Shown: positions 1 through 10,853, counted from the first letter of the stretch. The stretch: DNA of 64,000 nucleotides from Natronincola peptidivorans (GCF_900111615.1 NZ_FOHU01000004.1:1-64000); one strand, 5' to 3'. Notes: generated by a model not told the origin, from the letters alone. Numbers and translations: made by a program.

Positions 1-111
1 ATTCTAGGGAGCTTATCAATCTTTAACTTCTGGTACTTAGGACTATTAGAGTCTTCAAAATTCAATTGGCGTAAAGGGATGTTTCTAGAGACAAAGATTA
101 AAAGTGTATAA
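1..111 (+). CDS. C-terminal tail of an unidentified protein (partial)
   Basis: An open frame runs from the first base to a TAA at 109-111, giving 36 residues rich in Trp, Phe and Leu followed by a basic end (KTKIKSV-like). It has no start in the window, so it would be the 3' end of a gene beginning upstream. The composition suits the last membrane segment and cytoplasmic tail of a membrane protein, but I cannot assign a family. It could also be a chance open frame. Confidence 0.35.
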   Translation: MLGSLSIFNFWYLGLLESSKFNWRKGMFLETKIKSV

Positions 112-296
112 AGTTCTTTTTGTAGATATTGAATATATAGTACTAAATAAGATATAATGGAGTTCACAATGACCACCCTTTCTTTATTAATTGTGAGCTG
201 GGAACTTCAATTATATCAAGAAATGGGGGGGCATTGTTTTTTTATACAAAAAAACTTTGAAACCTTTAAAATATAATGATTAGTTAGTAAAAAAAG

Positions 297-314
297 AGTG
301 TCAAACTTGACACT
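297..314. promoter_or_regulatory. 18-bp inverted repeat upstream of the stalk-domain gene
   Basis: AGTGTCAA and TTGACACT are perfect inverted arms around a 2-bp centre, 15 bp before the ribosome binding site GGAGGTG of the next gene. It could be an operator or a short mRNA hairpin. A second weak inverted repeat (TCACAAT...ATTGTGA) lies at about 165-200. I see no clear promoter hexamers in 112-340. Confidence 0.3.
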
Positions 315-340
315 ACGAATAATTATTTGGAGGTGTAAAA

Positions 341-895
341 ATGAAAAAGAAATTCTTTTTATTCATATTAATTACAGTATTACTAGGTAATATCACCCTT
401 AGTGCAGCTGCTAATGATTTATTTCAGGTGAAAGGGTATATAAGGAATTTTAACATAATAAAAAATGAAGAGCTATTAGATTGCCATGACTCTCCTATTA
501 TATTTAATAATCGTATGTATCTTCCATTACGAAGTATAGCAGAAGTATTAGATTATAAGGTCCATTGGCATGAGGATACAGAAACAGTAATATTGAAACA
601 ATATGATCTTCTTGAAAAGCTGGCAGCTGCTGACCCATTTGCAGGTGAGTATTTTATTTATGGAGAGCTGCGTCAAATTGATTTTGATAATCAAACAGTA
701 GAGATAGAACAACATTTGGATCATCATAGTAGGGAGGTTTATGGTGCTTTGCCCTTAGAAAAGGGTGCCATTATTCTACTGCAAAGGAATAATCATTATA
801 TGAAAATAGACTACAATGATTTAAAAGTAGGTGATGTAGTTGGCATTATCGTAACAAGCACCAATGAAATCAGAGGTATGCTTGTAGACAGTTAA
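341..895 (+). CDS. Secreted protein with copper-amine-oxidase-N-like stalk domain
   Basis: This is a 184-residue exported protein. Residues 1-23 form a signal peptide (basic MKKKF start, hydrophobic core, AAA cleavage region). Residues about 38-85 carry the stalk-domain signature: D-x-P-I-I-F-N-N-R-M-Y-L-P-L-R-S-I-A-E, then V-x-W. This domain is common in clostridial wall proteins and is thought to mediate protein or wall contacts. The remaining roughly 100 residues resemble a small beta domain and match nothing I recognise. The start follows GGAGGTG at a good distance. It stands alone, with a hairpin terminator behind it. The domain call is firm; the function is unknown. Confidence 0.8.
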   Translation: MKKKFFLFILITVLLGNITLSAAANDLFQVKGYIRNFNIIKNEELLDCHDSPIIFNNRMYLPLRSIAEVLDYKVHWHEDTETVILKQYDLLEKLAAADPFAGEYFIYGELRQIDFDNQTVEIEQHLDHHSREVYGALPLEKGAIILLQRNNHYMKIDYNDLKVGDVVGIIVTSTNEIRGMLVDS

Positions 896-943
896 AAAAA
901 TCTACAAGTAACAAACACTATTTTTCTTTGTTTTAAAGAGATA

Positions 944-988
944 AATTTAGGTGAAGATTTGGTATTACGCTTAATCTTCACCTAAATT
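944..988. terminator. Bidirectional hairpin between the stalk gene and uvrA
   Basis: A perfect 16-bp stem (944-959 with 973-988) and a 13-nt loop lie between two convergent genes. The stem ends are A/T rich, so it can serve both strands. Confidence 0.75.
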
Positions 989-1088
989 ATTATATACTGA
1001 TGCTTCCTTCAATATATATATCTTATATACTATTTCATTTTATAAGCACTACTGATGTATCGTCTTTTTATCTTGCTTTATATCCTAC

Positions 1089-3923
1089 TTATGATAGTAA
1101 TGCTTTTTTCAAAAAGATCCCTGTATGAGAATCCTTTACTTGGATTATTTCTTCCGGTGTTCCTTCGGCTACAATTAGACCTCCACCGTTGCCACCTTCG
1201 GGACCAAGATCTATAATATAGTCTGCTGTTTTGATTACATCTAAATTATGCTCTATTACTAAAACAGAGTTCCCCGTCCCCACTAATCTTTGCAATACAC
1301 CTATAAGACGGTGAATATCTGCTATATGAAGGCCGGTTGTAGGCTCATCTAAAATATAGAGGGTTTTTCCTGTACTTCTTTTACTAAGTTCAGAGGCTAG
1401 TTTAATTCTTTGTGCTTCTCCACCAGATAATTGTGTTGAAGGCTGTCCTAGCTTTATATAGCCTAATCCCACATCAAAAAGTGTCTGCAGCTTATTATGG
1501 ATTTTAGGAATGTTTTCAAAAAAGCTTAAAGCTTCTTCAACGTTCATTTCTAGAATATCAGAAATAGTTTTACCTTTATATTTTACCTCTAAGGTTTCTC
1601 GATTGTAGCGTCTCCCTTTACAAACTTCACATGGTACATACACGTCCGGTAGAAAATGCATTTCGATTTTAATAATGCCGTCTCCGTTGCAGGCTTCACA
1701 TCGTCCTCCTTTTACATTAAAGCTAAACCTGCCCTTCAGATATCCTCTCATTTTTGCATAAGGGGTTTGGGCAAATACATCCCTAATATGATCAAATACC
1801 CCTGTGTAAGTGGCAGGATTAGATCTCGGTGTTCTTCCAATGGGTGATTGATCAATCTCTATTACTTTATCAATGTGAGCTAGTCCTTCTACTGCTTCAT
1901 GGGCTCCAGGTTTGCTCTTAGCTCTATTTAGCTCCTGTGCTATCTTTTTATAGAGTATTTCGTTTACTAATGTACTTTTTCCAGAACCTGAAACACCAGT
2001 AACACAGGTAAAAACTCCTAAAGGAATATTTACATCAATGCTTCTTAAGTTGTTTTCTCTAGCTCCCTTTACCGTTATCCATTTGCCATTTGGCTTGCGT
2101 CTTTCCATCGGTATTTCTATTCTTGTTTTGCCGCTCAAATATTGTCCTGTAATAGAAGCTTCACAGTTCTTAATGTCCTCTATACTTCCCTCTGCTACCA
2201 CATAGCCTCCGTGAATACCCGCACCTGGACCAATATCTATAATATGATCAGCAGCATACATTGTGTCTTCGTCATGTTCTACTACAAGTACTGTGTTTCC
2301 TATATCAGTTAGATTTCTTAGGGTTTTCAATAATTTATCATTATCTTTTTGATGCAAGCCTATGCTGGGTTCATCTAAAATGTATAGTACCCCTACTAAG
2401 CTGGAGCCTATTTGAGTTGCTAATCGAATCCTTTGAGATTCTCCCCCAGATAAAGTTCCTGCATTTCTTGATAAAGTCAGATATTGAAGCCCTACATCCT
2501 GTAAAAAGTTTAATCGCTCTTTTATTTCCTTTAAAACCTGTTTTCCAATAAAGGCTTTTCTCTCATCCAATAATAGATTATCAAAAAATTCCTTTGCATC
2601 TTTTATTGACATTTCTGTAACCTCATGGATGTTTTTGTCTCCAACTGTTACTCCTAATGCTATCTCTTTAAGTCTTGCTCCCTTACAACTGCCGCAAGGC
2701 AGCTCAGTCATATATTCTTCAATTTTGTCCCTCATATAATCAGAGTTAGTTTCCTTATATCTTCTTTCAAGGTTTTTAATGACCCCCTCAAAATAAGAGG
2801 AATAGGTGCGAAATCCCCCATACTTTGATTCATATTGGAAGGTAACCTTTTTGTCACCGGTGCCATATAGTAGGTCCTGTATAAAATCCTCTGTCATCTC
2901 CTTCATCGGAGTATCAACATCGTAACCATATTGCTGAGCTAAGCTATCCAGCATCTTAAAGTAGTAGGTGTTTTCTCCATTAGCATTTGTACTGCCCCAT
3001 GGATCAATAGCACCTTGCCGTATGGTTAAATTTCTATTTGGTATGACTAAATCAGGGTCCACCACCTTCATGTGGCCAATACCATTGCATTCGTTGCATG
3101 CACCAAAGGGGCTGTTAAAGGAAAACATTCGAGGAGCCAGTTCCTCTAAACCAATACCATGATGTGGGCAGGCAAATTTAGTAGAGAAAAGATGCTCCTC
3201 TCCATCAATTACATCAATAATCACCAATCCATCCGTTAGCTTTAAAACTGTCTCTATGGAATCAGCAATTCTTTTGTCAGCATCTTCTCTAATAACAATT
3301 CTGTCTACTACTACCTCCATGCTATGCTTTTTATTTTTCTCTAATTTGATATCTTCATAGATGTCCCTTACTTCTCCATTGATTCTAACTCGTACAAAGC
3401 CTTCTTTTTTTATTTCTTCTAATAGTTTTTGATGCTCTCCTTTTTTCCCTCGAATAACAGGTGCTAGAATCTGCAGCTTGGTTCCTTCTCCCAACGCCAT
3501 AATATTATCTACAATTTGCTCCACTGTCATTTGACTGATTTCGATGCCGCATACAGGACAGTGGGGGATTCCCACTCTTGCAAATAGCAATCTCAAATAA
3601 TCATAAATCTCTGTTACAGTTCCTACAGTAGAACGTGGATTTTTACTAGTAGTTTTTTGATCGATGGAGATAGCAGGTGAAAGCCCCTCAATATATTCTA
3701 CATCGGGTTTTTCCATTTGCCCTAAAAACTGTCTTGCATATGCCGATAAGCTTTCTATATAACGCCTTTGTCCTTCTGCATAAATGGTATCAAAAGCTAG
3801 GGAGGTTTTTCCTGATCCAGATAGTCCTGTTAAAACTACAAATTTATCTCTAGGTATTTCTATATTAATATTTTTTAGATTATGCTCCTTTGCACCCCTA
3901 ATAATAATTTTATCTTTTGCCAC
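1089..3923 (-). CDS. uvrA: Excinuclease ABC subunit A
   Basis: This is the damage-recognition ATPase of nucleotide excision repair; it loads UvrB onto distorted DNA. The 944 residues are full length for the family. The first Walker A (GLSGSGKT) is at residues 33-40, with a CPVCG zinc site near 122. An LSGGESQR signature, a second Walker A (GVSGSGKST), a CEAC...CEVC zinc finger and LSGGEAQR follow. The start is GTG, five bases after GAGGTG. The gene begins 45 bp after uvrB ends, so the two form one operon behind the LexA-type promoter near 6.1 kb. Confidence 0.98.
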   Translation of the reverse strand: MAKDKIIIRGAKEHNLKNINIEIPRDKFVVLTGLSGSGKTSLAFDTIYAEGQRRYIESLSAYARQFLGQMEKPDVEYIEGLSPAISIDQKTTSKNPRSTVGTVTEIYDYLRLLFARVGIPHCPVCGIEISQMTVEQIVDNIMALGEGTKLQILAPVIRGKKGEHQKLLEEIKKEGFVRVRINGEVRDIYEDIKLEKNKKHSMEVVVDRIVIREDADKRIADSIETVLKLTDGLVIIDVIDGEEHLFSTKFACPHHGIGLEELAPRMFSFNSPFGACNECNGIGHMKVVDPDLVIPNRNLTIRQGAIDPWGSTNANGENTYYFKMLDSLAQQYGYDVDTPMKEMTEDFIQDLLYGTGDKKVTFQYESKYGGFRTYSSYFEGVIKNLERRYKETNSDYMRDKIEEYMTELPCGSCKGARLKEIALGVTVGDKNIHEVTEMSIKDAKEFFDNLLLDERKAFIGKQVLKEIKERLNFLQDVGLQYLTLSRNAGTLSGGESQRIRLATQIGSSLVGVLYILDEPSIGLHQKDNDKLLKTLRNLTDIGNTVLVVEHDEDTMYAADHIIDIGPGAGIHGGYVVAEGSIEDIKNCEASITGQYLSGKTRIEIPMERRKPNGKWITVKGARENNLRSIDVNIPLGVFTCVTGVSGSGKSTLVNEILYKKIAQELNRAKSKPGAHEAVEGLAHIDKVIEIDQSPIGRTPRSNPATYTGVFDHIRDVFAQTPYAKMRGYLKGRFSFNVKGGRCEACNGDGIIKIEMHFLPDVYVPCEVCKGRRYNRETLEVKYKGKTISDILEMNVEEALSFFENIPKIHNKLQTLFDVGLGYIKLGQPSTQLSGGEAQRIKLASELSKRSTGKTLYILDEPTTGLHIADIHRLIGVLQRLVGTGNSVLVIEHNLDVIKTADYIIDLGPEGGNGGGLIVAEGTPEEIIQVKDSHTGIFLKKALLS

Positions 3924-3968
3924 AATTACACCTCATTCTTTTCCTTTAGAGTATTTCTTAATCTCCTA

Positions 3969-5951
3969 TTATATTTGTTGTTTTCTTAATATTTGTATTT
4001 CGTCCCGCAGTTTAGCCGCTTTTTCAAATTCTAAAGCTTCTGCTGCCTCTAGCATTTCAATCTCTAATGCTTTAATAATTGTTTCCAGCTGCTCCTTAGA
4101 ATATTTCCCCTCTTGAGTTTGATCAGCGTGATATTTTACTTCTTCTTCTGCTACCTTTGTTGCTTCTATCACATTGTATACCCTTTTTTGTATAGAGGCA
4201 GGGGTGATATTATTTTTTCTGTTATAATCAAATTGAATTTGACGTCTTCTTTCTGTTTCTTCAATAGCTGTTTGCATAGACTTGGTTATTTTATCAGCAT
4301 ACATAATTACTTTACCTTCTAGATTTCTTGCAGCTCTACCAATGGTCTGTATCATAGAGGTTTCTGATCTTAAAAACCCTTCTTTGTCGGCATCCAAAAT
4401 CGCAACCAAACTAACCTCTGGTAAATCTAGTCCTTCCCTCAAAAGGTTAATACCCACTAATACATCAAATTCACCTAAACGGAGATCCCTAATAATCTCC
4501 ATTCTTTCCATTGTTTTAATATCAGAATGAAGATATCTTACTTTAATATCTACTTCTTTTAAATAGTTGGTTAAGTCCTCTGACATTTTTTTGGTTAGTG
4601 TGGTAATCAACACCCTTTGGTTTTTTTCTACCCGTTGATTAATCTCCCCTACTAAATCATCAATCTGTCCTTTTATAGGACGAATCTCTACAATAGGGTC
4701 CAGTAATCCAGTAGGCCGTATTATTTGTTCTACCACTTGATTACTTTTCTCTAGTTCATACGGGCCTGGTGTGGCAGTAACATATAGTATTTGGTTCACC
4801 AAACCTTCAAATTCTTGAAAATTCAAAGGTCTATTATCGTAAGCAGAGGGAAGACGAAATCCATGATTCACCAAGGATTCTTTTCTAGAACGGTCTCCCC
4901 CATACATTCCACGGGCCTGCGGAATCGTAACATGGGATTCATCAACAATAATTAAATAGTCCTCTGGAAAATAATCTAATAAGGTATGGGGCCTGCTGCC
5001 AGGTTTTCTTCCAGTTAAATGCCTAGAGTAATTCTCAATTCCTTGGCAAAAACCTACCTCCCTCAGCATTTCTATGTCATACATGGTTCTTTGCTGTATT
5101 CTTTGGGCCTCCAATAATTTATCTGTATCCTTGAAGTATTTCACCTGTTCTTCTAATTCTTGCTCAATATTATGAATAGCACTCTCTACTTTTTCAGCAC
5201 TGGTGGCATAATGAGAAGCTGGGAAGATAGAGATGTGCCCTCTTGCTCCTATAACTTCTCCAGTAAGGACATTTATCTCTGTAATGCGGTCAATTTCATC
5301 CCCAAAAAATTCTACCCTTACAGCATTTTCCGATGAGGAGGCAGGAAATATCTCCACCACATCTCCTCTTACCCTAAAGGTGCCACGAATAAAGTTAATA
5401 TCATTTCTTTCATATTGAATATCCACCAGTTGTCTCAACACTTGATCCCTGTCTTTGTGCATGCCTGTCCTTAAGGAAACCACCAGCCTTTTATATTCCT
5501 CTGGGTCCCCTAATCCATAGATACAAGAAACACTGGCTACAATGATAACGTCCCTTCTTTCTAAAAGAGCAGCAGTAGCGGAGTGCCTTAGCTTGTCAAT
5601 TTCATCATTGATAGAAGCATCCTTTTCAATATAAGTATCCGAATGGGCAACATAAGCCTCTGGTTGATAGTAATCATAGTAGCTAACAAAATACTCTACT
5701 GCATTATTAGGAAAAAACTCTTTAAACTCACTGCATAGCTGAGCTGCAAGAGTCTTGTTATGAGCCATCACCAGGGTAGGTTTTTGAACCTTTTCAACAA
5801 CATTTGCCATAGTAAAGGTTTTACCTGATCCCGTAACCCCTAAAAGGGTTTGATGCTTCAAACCATCTAGAACACCTTTACTAAGAGTTTTAATTGCCTG
5901 TGGCTGATCTCCCGTGGGCTTATATTCTGAGCTTATTTTAAACTTCTCCAT
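3969..5951 (-). CDS. uvrB: Excinuclease ABC subunit B
   Basis: UvrB is the helicase-like core of UvrABC, which verifies damage and recruits UvrC. The 660-residue protein has Walker A GVTGSGKT near residue 40. It also has the beta-hairpin region rich in Tyr ([13 protein letters not shown]), the DESH box, the ATPGPYE motif, helicase motif VI (QTIGRAARN), and a C-terminal UVR motif ([18 protein letters not shown]) that binds UvrC. It is first in the uvrB-uvrA operon. No residues appear to be missing. Confidence 0.98.
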   Translation of the reverse strand: MEKFKISSEYKPTGDQPQAIKTLSKGVLDGLKHQTLLGVTGSGKTFTMANVVEKVQKPTLVMAHNKTLAAQLCSEFKEFFPNNAVEYFVSYYDYYQPEAYVAHSDTYIEKDASINDEIDKLRHSATAALLERRDVIIVASVSCIYGLGDPEEYKRLVVSLRTGMHKDRDQVLRQLVDIQYERNDINFIRGTFRVRGDVVEIFPASSSENAVRVEFFGDEIDRITEINVLTGEVIGARGHISIFPASHYATSAEKVESAIHNIEQELEEQVKYFKDTDKLLEAQRIQQRTMYDIEMLREVGFCQGIENYSRHLTGRKPGSRPHTLLDYFPEDYLIIVDESHVTIPQARGMYGGDRSRKESLVNHGFRLPSAYDNRPLNFQEFEGLVNQILYVTATPGPYELEKSNQVVEQIIRPTGLLDPIVEIRPIKGQIDDLVGEINQRVEKNQRVLITTLTKKMSEDLTNYLKEVDIKVRYLHSDIKTMERMEIIRDLRLGEFDVLVGINLLREGLDLPEVSLVAILDADKEGFLRSETSMIQTIGRAARNLEGKVIMYADKITKSMQTAIEETERRRQIQFDYNRKNNITPASIQKRVYNVIEATKVAEEEVKYHADQTQEGKYSKEQLETIIKALEIEMLEAAEALEFEKAAKLRDEIQILRKQQI

Positions 5952-6086
5952 CGTACATCATCTCACTTTTATGCTTATTATTTATAACCTTCATGAAGGA
6001 AACCACATGGTTTTCCCCCTCGCAATAATAAGAGTATCATATTTACCATATTATTGTTAACTAGAAATATGTACCTGCCGCTACCT

Positions 6087-6137
6087 AGAACAACTGTTCG
6101 ATAGCATTATTATAACGCTGTATTTTTTCCCTGTCAA
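6087..6137 (-). promoter_or_regulatory. SOS-controlled promoter of uvrBA: sigma-A hexamers plus LexA box
   Basis: On the minus strand, TTGACA (6132-6137) and TATAAT (6109-6114) are separated by exactly 17 bp. Just downstream, at 6087-6100, lies CGAACAGTTGTTCT, which fits the Gram-positive LexA/DinR box (GAAC-N4-GTTC). A repressor bound there would overlap the transcription start. The leader to uvrB is about 150 nt. Confidence 0.88.
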
Positions 6138-6201
6138 TAATTACCCCAAATAAATCTTAATAAACCTGATTGATTTGTTTCTAATGGATACCTAATAGAA
6201 A

Positions 6202-6222
6202 AACCCTCAGTACCTGAGGGTT
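6202..6222 (-). terminator. Intrinsic terminator distal to ctp
   Basis: AACCCTCAG and CTGAGGGTT pair around a 3-nt loop. On the minus strand the stem is followed by TTTTCT. The palindromic repeat at 6224-6379 sits between this terminator and the stop codon of the protease gene. Confidence 0.6.
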
Positions 6223-6223
6223 T

Positions 6224-6379
6224 AGACTGTTGAAAAACCTCCATCTTCTTCGTTGCTTCAAAAGCCCAGCACCTTTACGTATTACGTATACGCTGCAGTC
6301 GCTGGGTTTTATTGCGCCTTGAATCTGAAGATTTTTGAACAGTCTGGAGGTTGTTGACTTTTTCAACAACCTCCAGACT
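6224..6379. repeat. Palindromic intergenic repeat, full-length copy 1
   Basis: This is a roughly 155-bp non-coding element, almost identical to 29317-29467. It begins AGACTGTTGAAAAA and contains the near-complement TTTTTGAACAGTCT at 6331-6345. It has an internal GC-rich pair (CCCAGC...GCTGGG around TACGTATTACGTA). It ends in a 17-bp perfect hairpin (6341-6357 with 6363-6379). One base separates it from the stop codon of the protease gene. An apparent 62-codon minus-strand frame across it is a by-product of the repeat. Confidence 0.85.
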
Positions 6380-6380
6380 G

Positions 6381-7610
6381 CTAATTATTCCCTTGTATTA
6401 CCTTTTCATTAATTACCTCTATTGCTTTTTTCAGCTGTATATCTTGATCTGCTTCCAAATTGATTTCATTCCTTAGTTCTTCTGGCAATTCTACTATAAT
6501 ATCTGGATCAATACCGGTTCCATGAATATTGCTGCCACTTGGGGTGAAGTATTGTGAAACAGTGTATTTAAATCCTGTTCCATCGTTTAATGGTTTTACT
6601 TGTTGTACTAAACCTTTTCCAAAGGTAGTAGTCCCAATAATGGTGCCTCTATTGCCGTCTTGAATAGCTCCTGCTAATATCTCTGATGCACTGGCGCTTC
6701 CTTTATTTACTAGCACTACAATCGGTAAATCAATTTGTTTTTTATTAGATTTTTCTACTTCTCTAGCTCCATGACGATCCTCTGTATATACAATTACCTG
6801 TTCTGGCAATATCATATCTGCAATCTCTAAGCATTGAGTTAACAACCCACCTGGATTATTTCTTAGATCAATGATTAGTCCTTGAATATTTTGGTTTTGT
6901 AAATCATTCATATGGATCTCAAAATCATTATATGTTTGTTCATCAAACATAGATATCCTTACATAGCCTATATGGTTTTCTAATACCTCAGACCTCACCG
7001 TCTGCAAACGAATGACTTCCCTTTCTATAGATACATCAAAGGGCTCTGTTGTTCCTTCCCTCCATATAGACAAAACTACCTCTGTGCCTGGCTCTCCCCG
7101 CATCATATCTGCAGCAAGCTCCAGTTGTTCTCCAGAAACCGCTTTGCCATCCACCGCTAAAACCTTATCTCCGGTTGCAATTCCTGCTCTTTCCCCTGGA
7201 GTATCTTCAATAGGTGAAACCACCGTTACCAGGCCATCCTCCCCAGGTGTGATAATAACACCAATTCCCCCATAAGTACCTTGAGTTCTAGTCATAAGTT
7301 CAGTGAATTCATTTTCTGTCATATAGCTGGTATAAGGATCCTCCACACCCTGAAACATTCCTTTTATAGCTGATTCCATTAGTTTTTCTTCATCTAGTTC
7401 TTTATAATAATTCTTTATAAGAAAATCCTTTAAAGTAAAGAGCTTACCATATTCATCTCCCAGAGTTTGATAATACTGGTAAGTATCCTTAGAAATAATA
7501 ACCTTTTGTCCTAGTACTAATGCAATGGAATTTCCTAATGTTAAATTTAATACTGTTGTCAATAGGATGAGAATAATTGCACCTATAACAGCCTTTTTTT
7601 TACTAATCAT
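6381..7610 (-). CDS. C-terminal processing peptidase, S41 family (CtpA/CtpB-like)
   Basis: This is a membrane-anchored serine protease with a PDZ domain. Relatives process wall hydrolases or sporulation signals outside the membrane. The N-terminal anchor covers residues about 7-27. A PDZ domain (GIGVIITPGEDG...GDKVLAVDGKAV) is followed by the S41 core with NNPGG and the catalytic region KGSASASEILAGA (Ser), then GKGLVQ (Lys). I chose the ATG at 7610 because AGAGGGGAG precedes it; an in-frame ATG at 7631 lies upstream of that site. It is downstream of ftsEX and the hydrolase activator on the same strand, a common Firmicute order. Confidence 0.93.
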   Translation of the reverse strand: MISKKKAVIGAIILILLTTVLNLTLGNSIALVLGQKVIISKDTYQYYQTLGDEYGKLFTLKDFLIKNYYKELDEEKLMESAIKGMFQGVEDPYTSYMTENEFTELMTRTQGTYGGIGVIITPGEDGLVTVVSPIEDTPGERAGIATGDKVLAVDGKAVSGEQLELAADMMRGEPGTEVVLSIWREGTTEPFDVSIEREVIRLQTVRSEVLENHIGYVRISMFDEQTYNDFEIHMNDLQNQNIQGLIIDLRNNPGGLLTQCLEIADMILPEQVIVYTEDRHGAREVEKSNKKQIDLPIVVLVNKGSASASEILAGAIQDGNRGTIIGTTTFGKGLVQQVKPLNDGTGFKYTVSQYFTPSGSNIHGTGIDPDIIVELPEELRNEINLEADQDIQLKKAIEVINEKVIQGNN

Positions 7611-7717
7611 ATATTTCTCCCCTCTTATCATTCTAGACCTATCATTTTACTATTTTATTATTTATATTGTTTCATTATACATTAAGTTGCTAATTTTTCA
7701 AAATCTCATGGTACTCC

Positions 7718-7830
7718 AGCATTGAAAAACCATTATCTTCTTTATTTTAAAAACCCAGCACCCTAACGTATCTTTAGAATACGCTGTGGTTACTGGGTTC
7801 TTATAGCCTTGCATTGACAACTTCTTTATT
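7718..7830. repeat. Degenerate third copy of the palindromic repeat
   Basis: The segment keeps the order of blocks of the full copies: TTGAAAAACC, ATCTTCTT, AAACCCAGCACC, ACGTAT, ATACGCTG, ACTGGGTT and GCCTTG. It has many substitutions and lacks the terminal 17-bp hairpin. Like the others, it lies just downstream of a minus-strand gene. It is the main content of the 7611-7861 gap. Confidence 0.7.
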
Positions 7831-7861
7831 ATTAGCTCAAATGTTATTAACTATTTTAACC

Positions 7862-8995
7862 TTATTGTCCTCTTACCCATGGAATCGGGTCTTGGAATTT
7901 ACCGTCTTTTCTTACTTCAAAGTGTACATGAGGTCCTGTAGACATCCCTGTACTTCCCACTTCAGCAATTTTTTGTCCTCTTGCCACCTGTTGTCCCACG
8001 GATACTGAAAGTCTAGAGTTGTGGGCATATAATGTCATGATTCCTCCACCATGATCAATAATGATGGTTCTGCCATAGGAGCCTAATGTACCGGCAGATA
8101 CTACCTTTCCTTGTGCTGCTGCCACAACAGTCACACCTGAAGGAGCTGGAATATCTATACCAGAGTGAAACCTTTGGGTTCTTAATATAGGATGTATTCT
8201 GTTCCCATATGGTGAAGATATTCTACTATACCCAGGAACAGGCCATGACATTTTTCCTCCAATATATTCCCCACTAGACTGTAATTTTCTTAGTTGATCT
8301 TCTAAAGCCCTTGCTTCTCTCTCTATTTGATCCAGCTGCTTAGCTAATTCTACTCTATCCTGTTGCAGTTCTTCTCTTAATCGTTGCTGTTGTCCTCTAG
8401 AAACGACTAGCTGCTGTTGTTTGTTCTCGGCACTATTTCTTAAGGTAAGCAATTGATTTCTTTGATTTTCTAGTTGTGCTTTTTTATCCTCTATTAAAGC
8501 TTTTTGCTCCTCTAAGTGCTTTAATAGCTCAACGTCATGATCTACAATTCGTTTTACCATATCTAAGTTTGTTAGTAGATCTGTAAAATCTCGAGAGTTT
8601 AGCAGTACCTCCGCATAGCCAACAGTACCATTTTTATACATTACTCTAAGTCGATCGCCTAGCAAGTCTTGCTTACTATCAATATAGTCTTCTGCAGCTA
8701 TTAATTCCTCTGTTGTATCTGAAATTTGCTTTTCTGTAGTTCTTATATTGTTACGAATTTGTGCGATTTCGTTTTCAGTCTTTTCTATTTGTGCTTCTAA
8801 CTCCTGTAATTGCTGAGTAATACTTTTTTGTTGATTCTCATTTTGTTTTAATTCATTATTTACTTGACGTTGCTGAGTATTAAGGTTGTTTAACTGGTTG
8901 TTGATTTTACTGGCTTCATTAGCAAAAACCGTCAAGGTTGATATTGAAAGTAATGCAATGATGAAAAAACTGATCATATGTTTCTTACTTAGCAC
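7862..8995 (-). CDS. Secreted murein hydrolase activator with coiled coil and M23 domain
   Basis: The 377-residue exported protein resembles EnvC/PcsB. Residues 1-25 are a signal peptide. A long coiled coil rich in Gln, Asn and Glu spans about 27-245. A C-terminal LytM/M23 domain follows, with the metal-site motifs FHSGIDI and HVHFEV, so it may be a catalytically intact endopeptidase. Coiled-coil M23 proteins partner with FtsEX to open septal peptidoglycan. Its position 22 bp after ftsX on the same strand supports that. The M23 and coiled-coil calls are firm; the link to FtsX is inferred from neighbours. Confidence 0.93.
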   Translation of the reverse strand: MLSKKHMISFFIIALLSISTLTVFANEASKINNQLNNLNTQQRQVNNELKQNENQQKSITQQLQELEAQIEKTENEIAQIRNNIRTTEKQISDTTEELIAAEDYIDSKQDLLGDRLRVMYKNGTVGYAEVLLNSRDFTDLLTNLDMVKRIVDHDVELLKHLEEQKALIEDKKAQLENQRNQLLTLRNSAENKQQQLVVSRGQQQRLREELQQDRVELAKQLDQIEREARALEDQLRKLQSSGEYIGGKMSWPVPGYSRISSPYGNRIHPILRTQRFHSGIDIPAPSGVTVVAAAQGKVVSAGTLGSYGRTIIIDHGGGIMTLYAHNSRLSVSVGQQVARGQKIAEVGSTGMSTGPHVHFEVRKDGKFQDPIPWVRGQ

Positions 8996-9017
8996 TGTTG
9001 GTCCCCCCTCTTTTCCT

Positions 9018-9914
9018 TTAAACTCTCAGATGTTTCCTTAAGGAAACAATACTTCCTAATGCACCTACACCTGCACCTAAAACAGTGAATACCGGTATGG
9101 TTTTACTCATCATTTCCTCCACTGAAACCACATAAACACTAAGCATTACATAAAATCTTGTTGTCAGCAGGTCAAAAGTGTATTGATAACCATAATGAAC
9201 AAATATCAATGCTATAACTGCTCCGATCAATCCTAGTACCATGCCTTCAATAAAGAATGGCCAACGTATGAACCAGTTGGTAGCTCCAACATATTTCATG
9301 ATATTGATTTCTTGCTTTCTAGCATTCAGTGTCAATTTGATTGTATTTGCAATAATGAACATAGCAACTAAAATAAGAATTAAAATCAGGCCTAACCCGA
9401 TAGCTCTAATAAAGTTTGCAATTCTCAACATATTATCTACAATATCTTTGTGATATTTTACCTCTTCAATTCCTGCAAAATTATTTAGTTCTTTTACAAC
9501 ATCATCGGAGACTTCAATGTTTTCTACATGGATAACATAAGAGTTTGGTAAGGTGTTATCCTCTAAAACATCTAGTAAATGTCCCTGTTCGCCCCACTGT
9601 TCCTTCATTTTGTTTAAAGCATCTTCCTTTGACTCATATTCTACATACTGCACACCAGGTATAGCTGTAATATCTTGCCCTAAAGTAGAAATTTCTTCTA
9701 CTGTTAATTCATCCTCAAGATAAACCTGTATTGTGTCAAATTGCATTTGTGCTATATAGGATAGGTTGTTGATATTTAATACAATGGTAATAATTACACC
9801 TAAAACTGCTAAAGAAGCAGCTACTGAGCTAATGGAGGCAATACTCATTCCTCTATTCCTCCATATGCCTATAAATCCTTGCTTTATCATATAGTTAATA
9901 GTTCTAATCTTCAT
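9018..9914 (-). CDS. ftsX: Permease-like cell-division protein FtsX
   Basis: FtsX is the membrane partner of FtsE and signals to wall hydrolases outside the cell. The 298 residues show one N-terminal membrane segment (about 23-46). An extracellular domain (about 50-165) is followed by three more segments with the FtsX permease core (IANTIKLTLNARKQEI...MKYVGAT). Its start overlaps the end of ftsE by 11 bp, indicating translational coupling. Confidence 0.96.
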   Translation of the reverse strand: MKIRTINYMIKQGFIGIWRNRGMSIASISSVAASLAVLGVIITIVLNINNLSYIAQMQFDTIQVYLEDELTVEEISTLGQDITAIPGVQYVEYESKEDALNKMKEQWGEQGHLLDVLEDNTLPNSYVIHVENIEVSDDVVKELNNFAGIEEVKYHKDIVDNMLRIANFIRAIGLGLILILILVAMFIIANTIKLTLNARKQEINIMKYVGATNWFIRWPFFIEGMVLGLIGAVIALIFVHYGYQYTFDLLTTRFYVMLSVYVVSVEEMMSKTIPVFTVLGAGVGALGSIVSLRKHLRV

Positions 9915-10590
9915 AGCCGTATGCCCCCTTATGCTGGTCTCGTACGATTCTGCCTTTTTCTAGCGCGATTACTCGTTGCTGCATCGTATCCACTATATCT
10001 TTAGCATGGGTGGCCATTACAACTGTTGTACCTCTTCTATTTATTTGTTTTAGTACCTTCATTATTTCCCAAGCAGTCTCTGGATCTAGATTTCCTGTAG
10101 GCTCGTCCGCTATTAAGATAGACGGATTGTTAACAATCGCCCTTGCAATAGATACCCTTTGTCTTTCTCCGCCAGATAGCTCATGGGGGTATTGCTTTGC
10201 TTTGTCGCTTAGTCCTACCATACCTAGTACCATTGGTACCTGTCGGCGAATTTCCCTAGAAGAGGCTTCTATTACCTCCATAGCAAAGGCTATATTTTCA
10301 TACACAGTTTTATTAGGTAATAGTCTAAAATCTTGGAAAACAACACTAATATTTCTTCTTAAATAAGGGGTCTTTCTTCTTGATATCTTCGTTATATCTT
10401 GATGTTCTACAAATATATTGCCTTCTGTCGGTTCTTCTTCCTTTAATAATAATTTGATAAAGGTAGATTTTCCAGCTCCACTAGGACCAACTAGGAAGAT
10501 AAAGTCCCCTTTATTTATTTCTAAATTAATATTAATTAATGCTTGGTTTGTTTTGTTATAGGTTTTACTTACATTTTTAAATTGTATCAA
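9904..10590 (-). CDS. ftsE: Cell-division ATP-binding protein FtsE
   Basis: This 228-residue ABC ATPase has Walker A GPSGAGKST near residue 37, a Q-loop, the signature LSGGERQR, Walker B ILIADEPTG and the H-loop ATHA. It powers FtsX to activate extracellular peptidoglycan hydrolases. It is the first gene of the ftsE-ftsX-activator cluster. The 260 bp between it and the divergent folate gene must carry its promoter, but I could not single out convincing hexamers on the minus strand. Confidence 0.96.
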   Translation of the reverse strand: MIQFKNVSKTYNKTNQALININLEINKGDFIFLVGPSGAGKSTFIKLLLKEEEPTEGNIFVEHQDITKISRRKTPYLRRNISVVFQDFRLLPNKTVYENIAFAMEVIEASSREIRRQVPMVLGMVGLSDKAKQYPHELSGGERQRVSIARAIVNNPSILIADEPTGNLDPETAWEIMKVLKQINRRGTTVVMATHAKDIVDTMQQRVIALEKGRIVRDQHKGAYGYED

Positions 10591-10785
10591 AAATCATCAA
10601 CTCCCAGCTAACATTATATATATTCGACATAAACCTTATAACTCCTTCTAAAATCAACAGTAAACCTTAGTAATAATTTCCTAATTTTCAGGATATTTTT
10701 TTCTTATTCCCAATAATTCTTCTATTTTCTATTTCATTATAACAGTACTGCTTTTATTATAACAATACTTTACAAGAAAATTCAA

Positions 10786-10815
10786 TTGAATTGATTTCCA
10801 ATCCTATGCTACAAT
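10786..10815 (+). promoter_or_regulatory. Probable sigma-A promoter of the 5-formyl-THF cyclo-ligase gene
   Basis: TTGAAT (10786-10791), an 18-bp spacer and TACAAT (10810-10815) precede the gene by about 40 bp. Confidence 0.6.
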
Positions 10816-10853
10816 TGTTTTATAAATGAACAAATGATTGGAGGAAATATCAC

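Noticed and set aside
6181-6369. 62-codon minus-strand open frame
   Set aside because: It is a translation of the palindromic repeat, has no ribosome binding site and crosses the terminator.
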